Positions 18,840 through 26,319 of a DNA stretch of 64,000 nucleotides are shown here, piece after piece. The DNA comes from Flavobacterium jumunjinense (GTDB lineage Bacteria; Bacteroidota; Bacteroidia; Flavobacteriales; Flavobacteriaceae): NCBI RefSeq assembly GCF_021650975.2, contig NZ_CP091285.1:4030001-4094000 (forward strand), in the 5' to 3' direction. The notes under the pieces are model-generated. The model was given only the letters and a program-made list of their open reading frames with translations. It had not been told where the DNA came from and made no database searches. Both the position numbers and the translations under genes were made by a program. Each line of letters begins with the position of its first letter. Within the stretch, counting starts at the first letter, position 1.

Positions 18840-21371
18840 ATGTTTAAAAAAATTACACTAATTTCTACTTGTCTACTCTTGTTATGTAGTATTGATGGCT
18901 ACTCTCAAAAAAGAGAAAGAAAGAAAAAATCGAAAGGTAAAATTACTGCAGAAGTTAAAAAACCTGAAGATAAAAAAGGACCAAAACCCTATGCTAAAGT
19001 AATCGATTCTTCAGCTATTACTCAAAATGGATTAATAGATATTCATAAATTAAAAGAAAAATATCTTTTTGAAATTTCTGATTCGTTAATAGGAAAAGAA
19101 ATTATGACGATTACGCGTTATTCTAAAACGCCTGCTGGTGGTGGAATTTTTGGAGGAGAAGAAATTAACAGACAAGTTGTTAAATTCGAAAAAGGATTAA
19201 ACGACAACATCTTACTTCGCTCTATTACTTATGTTATCATGACGCCAGATGAAGCTAAGCCAATTACTCAAGCTGTTAGAAATTCTAGTTCCGACCCAAT
19301 TATTGGTAATTATGAAGTACTTGCCTATAAAAAAGATGCCACTGGTAATACCACTGGATATGTAATAGACATGACTCCTTCTTTTGATGCTGATGTTCAA
19401 ACTTTTTCATTAAGTCCAATTAATAAACAGTTATTAAGTATTCAGTCATTTCAAAAAGACAAATCGTTTATACAAAGTATCAATAGTTTCCCAATCAATA
19501 CAGAAATCAGATCAGTAAAAACATTTTCTACAGAACCACAACGTATTTCTAGAACACCTAGTCCAAAAATTGGTGTCAATTTACCTTCTGGTGTAGATGC
19601 TGGTGTTGTAACATTAGAACTAAATACATCAATGCTATTATTACCCGAAAGACCAATGCGTAAAAGAGCTTTCGACAAACGTGTAGGTTATTTTGCAAAT
19701 CACTATGATGTTTTTGAAGAAGAATCTCAAAAAGCAGACAAATCCGTTTTTGCAGTACGATGGAGGTTAGAACCAAAATCGGAAGAAGATGCACAAAGAC
19801 AAAAAAATGGAGAATTAATAGAGCCTAAAAAACCAATTGTATATTATATTGACCCTGCTACTCCCGAAAAATGGAGACCCTACATTAAACAAGGAATTGA
19901 TGATTGGAAAGAAGCCTTTGAATTTGCAGGTTGGAAAAATGCAATTCGTGGTGAATATTGGCCTGAGAACGACCCAACAATGAGTTTAGAAGATGCTCGT
20001 TTTTCGGTTTTACGTTATTTTGCTGCTGATATTCCAAATGCCTATGGACCAAATGTTCATGATCCAAGAACGGGAGAAATATTAGAAAGTCATATCGGAT
20101 GGTATCACAATGTAATGAGTTTATTAAGAGATTGGTATCTCGTTCAAACTGCTGCAGTAGATCCTAACGCAAGAAATAAAACTTTCGATGATAAATTAAT
20201 GGGCGAACTAATCCGTTTCGTGTCTTCACATGAAGTAGGACATACTTTAGGATTACGCCATAATATGGGAGCAAGTTTTGCTACACCAGTTGAAAAATTA
20301 AGAGATAAAGAGTATCAAGAAGCTAACGGACATACAGCTTCAATTATGGATTATGCACGTTTCAATTATGTGGCTCAACCAGAAGATGGCGTTACTAATT
20401 TATTTCCAAGAATTGGAGATTATGATAAATGGGCAATTAAATGGGGTTATGCTTATTTTGATGGCGCTAAAAGTGAAGACGAAGAAAAAGCGAAACTTAA
20501 TGAAATGACAAAAGAGGCGTATAAAAATCGTCGCTTATGGTTTGGAACAGAAACAAGTCCGTATGATCCAAGGTACCAAACAGAAGATTTAGGTGATAAT
20601 GCTATGAAAGCATCCGATTATGGAATTAAAAACCTGAAAAGAATTCTTCCTAATTTAATCGAATGGAGTAAAGAAGATGGTGAAGATTATTCAGAATTAG
20701 AAGGATTATACGGTTCGTTGGTAGGTCAGTTTAGAAGATATATGGGACACGTTACCAAAAACGTAGGTGGAATTTATGAAACTCCAAAAACCTACGATAT
20801 GGAAGGCGATCTATACGAAGTAGTACCTTCAAGTATTCAAAATGAAGCGGTTTCTTTCTTAAACAAAGAATTATTCGACACGCCAACTTGGTTATTAGAT
20901 CAAAATATTATTGCTAAAATTAATCCTGATAGTGGTGTTGAAGCGATAAAAAGTATTCAAGATAGAACATTATCTAGCCTTTTAGATGGTGATCGATTGG
21001 TTCGTTTAATTGAAACATCTTCATTAAACAAGAAAAATTATTCTGTAGATGAATTAATGAGCGATTTAAGAAAAGGAATTTTCTCAGAATTAAAAACAAA
21101 TGCTCCAATTGATATTTACAGACGAAATCTTCAAAAGTTATTTGTTGAAAATATTATCTCCTCTTTAGATGTAGATAAAAAAGCAACTGCACGATTTAAC
21201 AGAAGGTCAATTAAAATTAGCGAGACAGATATTCCTTCTATCGCTAGAGGACAATTACTAGAATTAAAAGCGCAATTAAAAGTTGCAGCGAACTTAAATA
21301 GAGATCGTTTGAGTAAATTCCATTTATTAGATTTAGTTTCAAGAATAGAAGCTGCTTTAGATCCAAAATAA
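18840..21371 (+). CDS. secreted zinc-dependent metalloprotease (DUF5117/DUF4953 type)
   Basis: An 843-residue protein with signal peptide (LISTCLLLLCSIDGYSQ) and a Lys-rich linker. The N-terminal half is the DUF5117-like region, and the catalytic domain carries HEVGHTLGLRHN at 464-475, a metzincin-type HExxHxxGxxH site, with a later SIMDYARFNY Met-turn. The length fits the Bacteroidota family. There is no T9SS tail, so it is probably periplasmic or outer-membrane associated. Substrate unknown. It is a single gene with its own terminator. Confidence 0.88.
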   Translation: MFKKITLISTCLLLLCSIDGYSQKRERKKKSKGKITAEVKKPEDKKGPKPYAKVIDSSAITQNGLIDIHKLKEKYLFEISDSLIGKEIMTITRYSKTPAGGGIFGGEEINRQVVKFEKGLNDNILLRSITYVIMTPDEAKPITQAVRNSSSDPIIGNYEVLAYKKDATGNTTGYVIDMTPSFDADVQTFSLSPINKQLLSIQSFQKDKSFIQSINSFPINTEIRSVKTFSTEPQRISRTPSPKIGVNLPSGVDAGVVTLELNTSMLLLPERPMRKRAFDKRVGYFANHYDVFEEESQKADKSVFAVRWRLEPKSEEDAQRQKNGELIEPKKPIVYYIDPATPEKWRPYIKQGIDDWKEAFEFAGWKNAIRGEYWPENDPTMSLEDARFSVLRYFAADIPNAYGPNVHDPRTGEILESHIGWYHNVMSLLRDWYLVQTAAVDPNARNKTFDDKLMGELIRFVSSHEVGHTLGLRHNMGASFATPVEKLRDKEYQEANGHTASIMDYARFNYVAQPEDGVTNLFPRIGDYDKWAIKWGYAYFDGAKSEDEEKAKLNEMTKEAYKNRRLWFGTETSPYDPRYQTEDLGDNAMKASDYGIKNLKRILPNLIEWSKEDGEDYSELEGLYGSLVGQFRRYMGHVTKNVGGIYETPKTYDMEGDLYEVVPSSIQNEAVSFLNKELFDTPTWLLDQNIIAKINPDSGVEAIKSIQDRTLSSLLDGDRLVRLIETSSLNKKNYSVDELMSDLRKGIFSELKTNAPIDIYRRNLQKLFVENIISSLDVDKKATARFNRRSIKISETDIPSIARGQLLELKAQLKVAANLNRDRLSKFHLLDLVSRIEAALDPK

Positions 21372-21390
21372 TTAAAAAAAACATCCATTT

Positions 21391-21427
21391 TAAACCGTTT
21401 CATTTTTATGAAGCGGTTTTTTTATTT
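21391..21427 (+). terminator. intrinsic terminator of the metalloprotease gene
   Basis: AAACCGTTTCAT-TTTT-ATGAAGCGGTTT followed by seven T, 19 bases after the stop. Confidence 0.85.
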
Positions 21428-21431
21428 TTAA

Positions 21432-21590
21432 TACCAGTTATGATTTGAATTTACTGTAAAAGAAAATGATGGTTTTTTTCTTGATATAAAATAGAAAATC
21501 AAAGCATAGCATCGTTACGTTTTTATTTTATATTGAAATAGCGAGGAAAAAAGGGCGTTTTATTACAGTAAATTCAAGTGATAAATGGTA
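21432..21590. repeat. 159-base imperfect palindrome (MITE-like element)
   Basis: The outer 28 bases at 21432-21459 and 21563-21590 are inverted copies of each other with four mismatches (both carry TTGAATTTACTGTAA or its complement). An inner pair TTGATATAAAATA / TATTTTATATTGAA lies inside. The whole can fold into one long hairpin. It carries no gene. It sits just at the left edge of the RNA-repair island, between the protease terminator and the Ro60 promoter. Confidence 0.7.
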
Positions 21591-21664
21591 TAATACCAAA
21601 AAAAATACACTAAAAATCAATACTTTACAATTTTAATAAAAATATTTTTTAATTATTTTTCTAC

Positions 21665-21701
21665 TACGCAAAATAATTACGCACACTGTTTTGAATATTT
21701 G
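21665..21701 (+). promoter_or_regulatory. island promoter/operator dyad upstream of Ro60 gene
   Basis: TACGCAAAATAATTACGCA at 21665-21683 (dyad CGYAA-N5-TTRCG) is followed after 14 bases by TTTG at 21698-21701, the 3' half of the Bacteroidota TAnnTTTG box. The same arrangement recurs at seven other places in this window. Confidence 0.75.
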
Positions 21702-21742
21702 TACTGTCGATAAGCGACATCATTTAATTTAAAATGTAAACC

Positions 21743-23260
21743 ATGAAATTTAATTATTTTAACAAACAGAAAAATGTAACTTCTAATTATGAAGGAGCAA
21801 AAGCATTTACTTTAAATCCTGAAATGGAATTGTATACAGCTGTGGTAACAACAGGATTAAATGATGTTACCTACGAAAAAAATACAGATCGTTTAGCACG
21901 CATTCAAAAACTAATTGCACAATGCAATCCAGAATTTACCGCCAAATTAGCAATCTATGTGCGTAACCAAATGTATATGCGTTCCATTCCAATGGTATTA
22001 ACCGTAGAATTAGCCAAACATACTTATGGAAATAGTATCGTAAAAAACACAGTACAAGGTGTGGTAAAACGTGCCGATGAAATCACAGAATTATTAGCCT
22101 ATTATCAAATGGCAAATAAAAGAACAGAAACTAAAAAATTAAATCGTTTGTCGAAACAAATTCAAAAAGGTTTGGCTGAAACATTCAATAATTTTGATGA
22201 ATATCAATTTGCAAAGTACAATCGTAATGGAGCAGTAAAATTAAGAGATGCTTTGTTTTTAGTTCACCCAAAAGCAAAAGATAAAAATCAACAAACCATA
22301 TTCAATAAAATTGCAGCCGATACATTAACCACACCTTACACTTGGGAAACCGAATTGTCCGATGTTGGTCAATATAAATATGATAATGAAGAAGCTAAAA
22401 AAGCCGCTATCAAACAAAAATGGGAAGACCTAATCGACAGTAATCGAATGGGATATATGGCAACAATGCGTAACCTACGAAATAGTATAGAAGCAGAAGT
22501 ATCTTTTGCTCATATCGAAAAAATATGCCAGTATTTGAGTAATGAAAAAGCTATAGCCAATGCAAAACAATTGCCTTTCCGATTTTTAGCTGCTTATCGA
22601 GAAATCAAAGTGTTTAAATCACGATACACAACAATGATTTTAGAAGCTTTGGAAGATGCAGTAATGCATAGTGCAAAAAATATAAAAGGTTTCGATGGAA
22701 ATACATCTGTTGTAATTGCTTGTGATGTTTCTGGTTCGATGCAACAACCTATTTCACCAAAAAGTAAAATACAATTGTATGATATCGGTTTAATGTTAGG
22801 AATGTTAATGCAATCACGATGCAAAAATGTAATTAGCGGAATGTTTGGAGATACTTGGAAAATAATTAATATGTCTAACCGAAACGTATTAACCAACGTT
22901 CAAGAATTTTACCAACGTGAAGGTGAAGTTGGTTATTCTACGAACGGATATTTGGTAATCGAAGACCTAATCAATCGAAAAGAAATTGTTGATAAAGTAA
23001 TGTTGTTTACCGATGTGCAACTATGGAATAGCAACCAAACCAAGCATACATTTGAAAATTCATGGAATACTTACAAACAAATTGCACCAAAAGCAAAATT
23101 ATATTTATTTGATTTAGCAGGTTATGGACAAGTGCCTTTAGATATTAAAAGAAATGATGTATACCTAATAGCAGGTTGGTCTGACAAGATATTTGATGTG
23201 TTAGAAGCGCTAGAAAATGGCGATAGTACTTTAACGAAAATTAAACAAATTGCCATATAA
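21743..23260 (+). CDS. Ro60/TROVE-domain RNA-binding protein (bacterial Rsr)
   Basis: Ro60 proteins bind Y RNAs and misfolded RNA ends. In bacteria they act with PNPase or RNA-repair enzymes. Residues about 15-300 are the HEAT-like TROVE ring (EMELYTAVVTTGLNDVTYE, IYVRNQMYMRSIPMVLTVEL, MATMRNLRN). Residues about 320-500 are the von Willebrand A domain with an intact MIDAS motif DVSGSM at 328-333. The 505-residue length is usual. It is the first gene of the island, with the shared dyad promoter 42 bases upstream of the start. Y-RNA-like elements follow from 23981. Cytoplasmic. Confidence 0.95.
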   Translation: MKFNYFNKQKNVTSNYEGAKAFTLNPEMELYTAVVTTGLNDVTYEKNTDRLARIQKLIAQCNPEFTAKLAIYVRNQMYMRSIPMVLTVELAKHTYGNSIVKNTVQGVVKRADEITELLAYYQMANKRTETKKLNRLSKQIQKGLAETFNNFDEYQFAKYNRNGAVKLRDALFLVHPKAKDKNQQTIFNKIAADTLTTPYTWETELSDVGQYKYDNEEAKKAAIKQKWEDLIDSNRMGYMATMRNLRNSIEAEVSFAHIEKICQYLSNEKAIANAKQLPFRFLAAYREIKVFKSRYTTMILEALEDAVMHSAKNIKGFDGNTSVVIACDVSGSMQQPISPKSKIQLYDIGLMLGMLMQSRCKNVISGMFGDTWKIINMSNRNVLTNVQEFYQREGEVGYSTNGYLVIEDLINRKEIVDKVMLFTDVQLWNSNQTKHTFENSWNTYKQIAPKAKLYLFDLAGYGQVPLDIKRNDVYLIAGWSDKIFDVLEALENGDSTLTKIKQIAI

Positions 23261-23352
23261 TTTATGAATACCGCAAATTTGGAATAGTATTTGTGATATT
23301 TTTCTTAACCTAAAAAAAAATAGATGACAAAATAGCATTACACATCAAAAAT

Positions 23353-23973
23353 ATGACAACTAAAGAAAAAAATTATTACGAAAACATTACTACAAATTTA
23401 ATTGGACAAAAAATCTCAGAAGTTTATTATGAAGAAATCAATTATGAGGCCATAATTGAATTTTGGGAACATTCTACAGAAATTCATTCCATCGACATGA
23501 ATGTAATTTTGAAATTAGAAAGTGGAAGAATAATACAAATTAAATGGGACAACGAATTTCACTGTTTTGGAATAGGCTTAGAAGTTTTAGAAAAAATGAA
23601 GCAGCAACCAAGTGGAATGAAAATAATCAATGTTTCAAATCACGCAAATTGGTCAAAAATTTTAAACAAAAAAATAACTGGAATTACAGTTTTTTGGGAT
23701 ACTGTTAATAGTATAGAAAAAACCGAACTTAAAAACGATTCCGAGTTAAAAACTGTTACTAAAAAATTACCTCAAACTTGGGAAATAGAAGTTGAAGATG
23801 AAAAACTTTGGATTTCAACTTTAGAAATCAATGAAGGCGGACACGATTACTACTGGTCTGATAATTTAACCGTATTTTTTACAGAAGCATGTCTTCAAAA
23901 ATATGAATTGATTGAAAATGCTGATGAAAATTATATTCTTCGTGAAGAAATAATCATGAGTAAAATTAGCTAA
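23353..23973 (+). CDS. unknown protein, paralog 1, followed by Y-like RNAs
   Basis: The 206-residue protein is soluble and acidic, with Trp-rich strands (IIEFWEHSTEIHSIDMNVILKL, IIQIKWDNEFHCFGIGLEVLEKM, LPQTWEIEVEDEKLWISTLEI). I recognise no family. It shares its start (MTTKE..NYYE) and most of these blocks with the protein at 24338, so the two are paralogs. It follows the Ro60 gene without a shared-dyad promoter, so it is probably co-transcribed with it. The first Y-like RNA starts 8 bases after its stop codon, an arrangement repeated after the paralog and after the gene at 25302. Confidence 0.75.
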   Translation: MTTKEKNYYENITTNLIGQKISEVYYEEINYEAIIEFWEHSTEIHSIDMNVILKLESGRIIQIKWDNEFHCFGIGLEVLEKMKQQPSGMKIINVSNHANWSKILNKKITGITVFWDTVNSIEKTELKNDSELKTVTKKLPQTWEIEVEDEKLWISTLEINEGGHDYYWSDNLTVFFTEACLQKYELIENADENYILREEIIMSKIS

Positions 23974-23980
23974 GAAAAAA

Positions 23981-24143
23981 AATCAAAAAGAAAAGATGTC
24001 GTAGAATAGAGATCCTTCGAAACTAGTCAGACAGGTAGGTTCGATTCCTAAACTTGTTTAAACTATCTAGGATAGTACTCAAGATAGCTTAATGGCAAAA
24101 GCACCAAAGCCTTTTTTCGCTTTTCACTCTTTTCTTTTTGATT
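23981..24143 (+). ncRNA. Y-RNA-like RNA 1 with permuted tRNA-like module
   Basis: The ends pair perfectly over 16 bases (AATCAAAAAGAAAAGA at 23981-23996 with its complement at 24128-24143). The Ro-type internal loop TGTCGTAG / CGCTTTTCAC follows. Inside is a tRNA elbow in permuted order. The T-arm (GTAGG-TTCGATT-CCTA) comes first, then CTTG, a small ACTATC/GATAGT hairpin, CAAG, TA (positions 8-9) and the D-arm GCTT-AATGGCA-AAGC. The anticodon side is replaced by the Y stem and the acceptor end is closed. This matches bacterial YrlA-type Y RNAs. Whether it has its own promoter is unclear. Confidence 0.8.
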
Positions 24144-24150
24144 ATACTAT

Positions 24151-24286
24151 ACAACAAACAAGTGCCGTAAAAAAGAGTTCCTTCGCCTGTCACGCTAGAG
24201 TTATAAGTAGCATCTTATATAGTTAGCAATAACTATTAGTTTAATTAAAACACTATCTCTTTTTGCTTTTTACCTTGTTTTTAAAT
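24151..24286 (+). ncRNA. Y-RNA-like RNA 2 presenting an Asp-type anticodon loop
   Basis: AAACAAG at 24156 pairs with CTTGTTT at 24274, and AAAAAGAG pairs with CTCTTTTT, flanking the conserved internal loop TGCCGTA / GCTTTTTAC. Directly after CTTCG stands GCCTGTCACGC (24185-24195), the exact anticodon loop and closing pairs of a bacterial tRNA-Asp (GUC). Two further perfect hairpins follow, TATAAG/CTTATA and ATAGTTA/TAACTAT. No T- or D-arm is present. It ends just before the next dyad promoter. Confidence 0.75.
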
Positions 24287-24290
24287 GACT

Positions 24291-24326
24291 AGCGTAAAAT
24301 AGTTGCGTAGTGAAATAGTAATTTTG
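24291..24326 (+). promoter_or_regulatory. island promoter/operator dyad upstream of paralog 2
   Basis: AGCGTAAAATAGTTGCGTA at 24291-24309, then 13 bases, then TTTG at 24323-24326 within TAATTTTG, a full TAnnTTTG box. The ATG follows 11 bases later. Confidence 0.78.
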
Positions 24327-24337
24327 TAGAAGAAAAT

Positions 24338-24931
24338 ATGACAACAAAAGAAATAAATTATTACGAGAGAATTGCTTCAAGTTTAATTGGACAAAAAATA
24401 GTTGAAATTTATTATGAAGAAATAAACCAAGATCCCATCCTAGAATTTTGGGAATATTCATCAGAAATTCATTCTATTGATATGAATGTAATATTCAAAT
24501 TAGATAACGGAAAGATTATTCAAATAAAATGGAACAATGAATTTTATTGCTATGGAGTAGGTTTCGAAGTCTTAGAAAAGATAGAATTAAAAAATGATAT
24601 ATTTAAAACTATTAATGTTACTAATCATGTAAATTGGAAAAACATTTTAAATAAAAAAATAACTGAAGTCTCAGTATTTTGGGAAACTATAAATAGGTTG
24701 GTTGATGGTAGTTTAAGTGATGAAATTTTAAATAACCCATTACTTAATAAACTTCCTCAAACTTGGGAAATAAAAGTGGAAAATGAAAAAATCTGGATTT
24801 CAACTTTAGAAATTAGAAGAGAAGAAACTGTTCTTTACTGGGCTGATCATTTAACGATTTTGTTTTCAGAAAAAAGTCAGCAAAAATTCAAATTAATAGA
24901 ACTTGCTAATAAAAAATACATTGTTAAATAA
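24338..24931 (+). CDS. unknown protein, paralog 2, followed by Y-like RNAs
   Basis: A 197-residue paralog of the protein at 23353, with the same conserved blocks (GQKIVEIYYEEIN, EFWEYSSEIHSIDMNVIFKL, IQIKWNNEFYCYGVGFEVLEK, LPQTWEIKVENEKIWISTLEI). No known family is recognised and no signal peptide or membrane segment is present. It has its own dyad promoter. The duplicated Y-like RNA pair starts 6 bases after its stop. The proteins differ at many positions, while the RNAs behind them are almost identical, so the RNAs appear to be under stronger sequence constraint or were recently homogenised. Confidence 0.75.
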   Translation: MTTKEINYYERIASSLIGQKIVEIYYEEINQDPILEFWEYSSEIHSIDMNVIFKLDNGKIIQIKWNNEFYCYGVGFEVLEKIELKNDIFKTINVTNHVNWKNILNKKITEVSVFWETINRLVDGSLSDEILNNPLLNKLPQTWEIKVENEKIWISTLEIRREETVLYWADHLTILFSEKSQQKFKLIELANKKYIVK

Positions 24932-24936
24932 ATAAT

Positions 24937-25099
24937 AATCAAAAAGAAAAGATGTCGTAGAAAAGAGATCCTTCGAAACTAGTCAGACAGGTAGGTTCGA
25001 TTCCTACACTTGTTTAAACTATCTAGGATAGTACTCAAGATAGCTTAATGGCAAAAGCACCAAAGCCTTTTTTCGCTTTTCACTCTTTTCTTTTTGATT
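24937..25099 (+). ncRNA. Y-RNA-like RNA 3 (near-identical copy of RNA 1)
   Basis: Same length and sequence as RNA 1 apart from two substitutions. One restores the first T-stem pair (GTAGG...CCTAC) and one makes the stem AAAAGAG instead of AATAGAG. Both changes improve pairing, so this copy looks like the better-folded one. The permuted tRNA-like module and the 16-base terminal stem are intact. Confidence 0.8.
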
Positions 25100-25106
25100 A
25101 TACAAT

Positions 25107-25242
25107 ACAACAAACAAGTGCCGTAAAAAAGAGTTCCTTCGCCTGTCACGCTAGAGTTATAAGTAGCATCTTATATAGTTAGCAATAACTATTAGTTTAA
25201 TTAAAACACTATCTCTTTTTGCTTTTTACCTTGTTTTTAAAT
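25107..25242 (+). ncRNA. Y-RNA-like RNA 4 (copy of RNA 2)
   Basis: Identical to RNA 2 over the Y stem, the Asp-type anticodon loop GCCTGTCACGC (25141-25151) and both hairpins; the only nearby change is in the spacer before it. It ends 4 bases before the third dyad promoter. Confidence 0.75.
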
Positions 25243-25246
25243 GACT

Positions 25247-25282
25247 AGCGTAAAATAGTTGCGTAGTAGAAAACTACATTTG
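25247..25282 (+). promoter_or_regulatory. island promoter/operator dyad upstream of the RX4H protein gene
   Basis: AGCGTAAAATAGTTGCGTA at 25247-25265, 13 bases, then TTTG at 25279-25282 within TACATTTG, a perfect TAnnTTTG box. Confidence 0.78.
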
Positions 25283-25301
25283 TAGTATAAAAATAAAAAT
25301 C

Positions 25302-25871
25302 ATGAAAAACGCTAAAAATGAAATCCAAGAAATTCACCCATTCAATGAAACATTTTATATTGAGAGTTTATATATAAAGACACACATTATTTTAAGTGAA
25401 TTAGAATACTATGATGAAATTTGCGACAATCCTAATATCAATTTTGAAGAAAATCATGAGTTAATATTAAGTTTAATTCAGAATATAATTGCTCAAGTAG
25501 CAGGAATTTCGAGATTTTTTTGGCCTTCAAAAAATAGTCCTTTTCATAAAATTAGAGCAGAAAAATTACGTAAAGTATATAGTATAGATGATTCTTGTCC
25601 AATAAAAAATAGAGGCATGAGGAATTTGATAGAACATTTTGATGAAAGGTTAGATTTATTTTTAAATGAGTTTGGCACAAAAAAAATAGTACCAAGTTAT
25701 GTTGGTAACAAACCAAATAATAATGACCCAACTATCCTTTTTAGAGCATTTTTTTATGATGAATTTATTTTTAAAGTTTTAAATGAAGAATATGAGCTTA
25801 AACCAATAATTAAAGAAATAATTAGAATTCACAGAATATTACTTATTCAAAGAGAAAATGGTAGATTCTAA
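25302..25871 (+). CDS. HEPN-like protein (RX4H motif) preceding Y-like RNAs 5-8
   Basis: A 189-residue all-alpha, soluble protein. The motif RNLIEH (R-x4-H) at about residues 107-112 within a helix (GMRNLIEHFDERLDLFL) is the hallmark of HEPN domains, many of which are RNases in conflict and repair systems. An Asn right after the Arg is also common in that family. No other motif is seen. It has its own dyad promoter, and RNA 5 begins 8 bases after its stop. It could cut RNA or simply bind it; HEPN assignment rests on the motif and helical pattern alone. Confidence 0.6.
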   Translation: MKNAKNEIQEIHPFNETFYIESLYIKTHIILSELEYYDEICDNPNINFEENHELILSLIQNIIAQVAGISRFFWPSKNSPFHKIRAEKLRKVYSIDDSCPIKNRGMRNLIEHFDERLDLFLNEFGTKKIVPSYVGNKPNNNDPTILFRAFFYDEFIFKVLNEEYELKPIIKEIIRIHRILLIQRENGRF

Positions 25872-25878
25872 TAGATAG

Positions 25879-26023
25879 AAAAACAAGTGCCATAGATAAG
25901 TGTTACTTCGCTTTTAACGACGTGGTCGCGGGTTAGAATCCCGTCTCTTCCACAAAGAATAACAAATGGGAAAGTAGCTCAGCGGTAGAGTACGATTCAC
26001 TTATTGCTTTTTGCCTTGTTTTT
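25879..26023 (+). ncRNA. Y-RNA-like RNA 5: permuted near-complete tRNA module with Lys-type anticodon loop
   Basis: AAAAACAAG (25879) pairs with CTTGTTTTT, and ATAAGTG pairs with CACTTAT, around the internal loop TGCCATAG / TGCTTTTTGC. After CTTCG stands CTTTTAACGA, the 7-base tRNA-Lys (UUU) anticodon loop. Next come a T-arm (CGGG-TTAGAAT-CCCG), CTCTTCC, ACA and a 13-base joint. The 5' tRNA half GGGAAAG-TA-GCTC-AGCGGTA-GAGT follows. The 3' half thus precedes the 5' half; the acceptor has 7 positions with one mismatch and one G-U. The T-loop C56 is A. It is not a functional tRNA gene in this order. Confidence 0.8.
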
Positions 26024-26045
26024 TTAAAACTAATCACTAATTACT

Positions 26046-26183
26046 AAAAAGATCAAGTGTCGTAGAAAAGAATTACTTCGATTAAGGGTACAACGTTTCA
26101 GGTTCGATTCCTGATTCCAAGAGGAATGGTGTAATGGTAACACTCTGTAATATAGTATCTTTTCGAACATTACCTTGATTTTA
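26046..26183 (+). ncRNA. Y-RNA-like RNA 6 with compact permuted tRNA module
   Basis: ATCAAG (26052) pairs with CTTGAT (26174), and AAAAGA with TCTTTT, around TGTCGTAG / CGAACATTAC. The module reads T-arm TCAGG-TTCGATT-CCTGA, then TTCC-AAGA-GGAA as an acceptor closed by a 4-base loop, TG at positions 8-9, and the D-arm GTGT-AATGGTA-ACAC. It is the clearest permuted tRNA elbow of the set. Confidence 0.8.
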
Positions 26184-26198
26184 TAATGGTATATTTTC

Positions 26199-26283
26199 CG
26201 TCTGTTCGAGTGTTTTTAATGGAACAAAGTGTAATTAAAAATGTATCGAGAACTCGTGTTCTGAAAACAAAACTTCTCGATAT
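26199..26283. repeat. dispersed repeat (TTCGAG...CTTCTCGATA family), copy 1
   Basis: Shares the words GTTCGAGTGTTTTTAATGG, ATGTATCGAGAACTCGTG and ACTTCTCGATA with copies at 40064, 41407 and, partly, 63456. It is non-coding and lies between RNA 6 and RNA 7. Confidence 0.75.
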
Positions 26284-26319
26284 AATAATAGACTAAGTAC
26301 TAACAACTAATTACTAAAA

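Noticed and set aside
25925..25999. Possible tRNA gene (GCGGGTTAGAATCCCG and GGGAAAGTAGCTCAGCGG)
   Set aside because: The 3' half comes before the 5' half, the T-loop has A at position 56, and the whole is enclosed in a Y-like stem. I call it a permuted module, not a tRNA gene.
26100..26150. Second possible tRNA gene near TTCGATTCCTGATTCC
   Set aside because: Same permuted order, no anticodon arm, acceptor of only 4-5 pairs with a closed loop.
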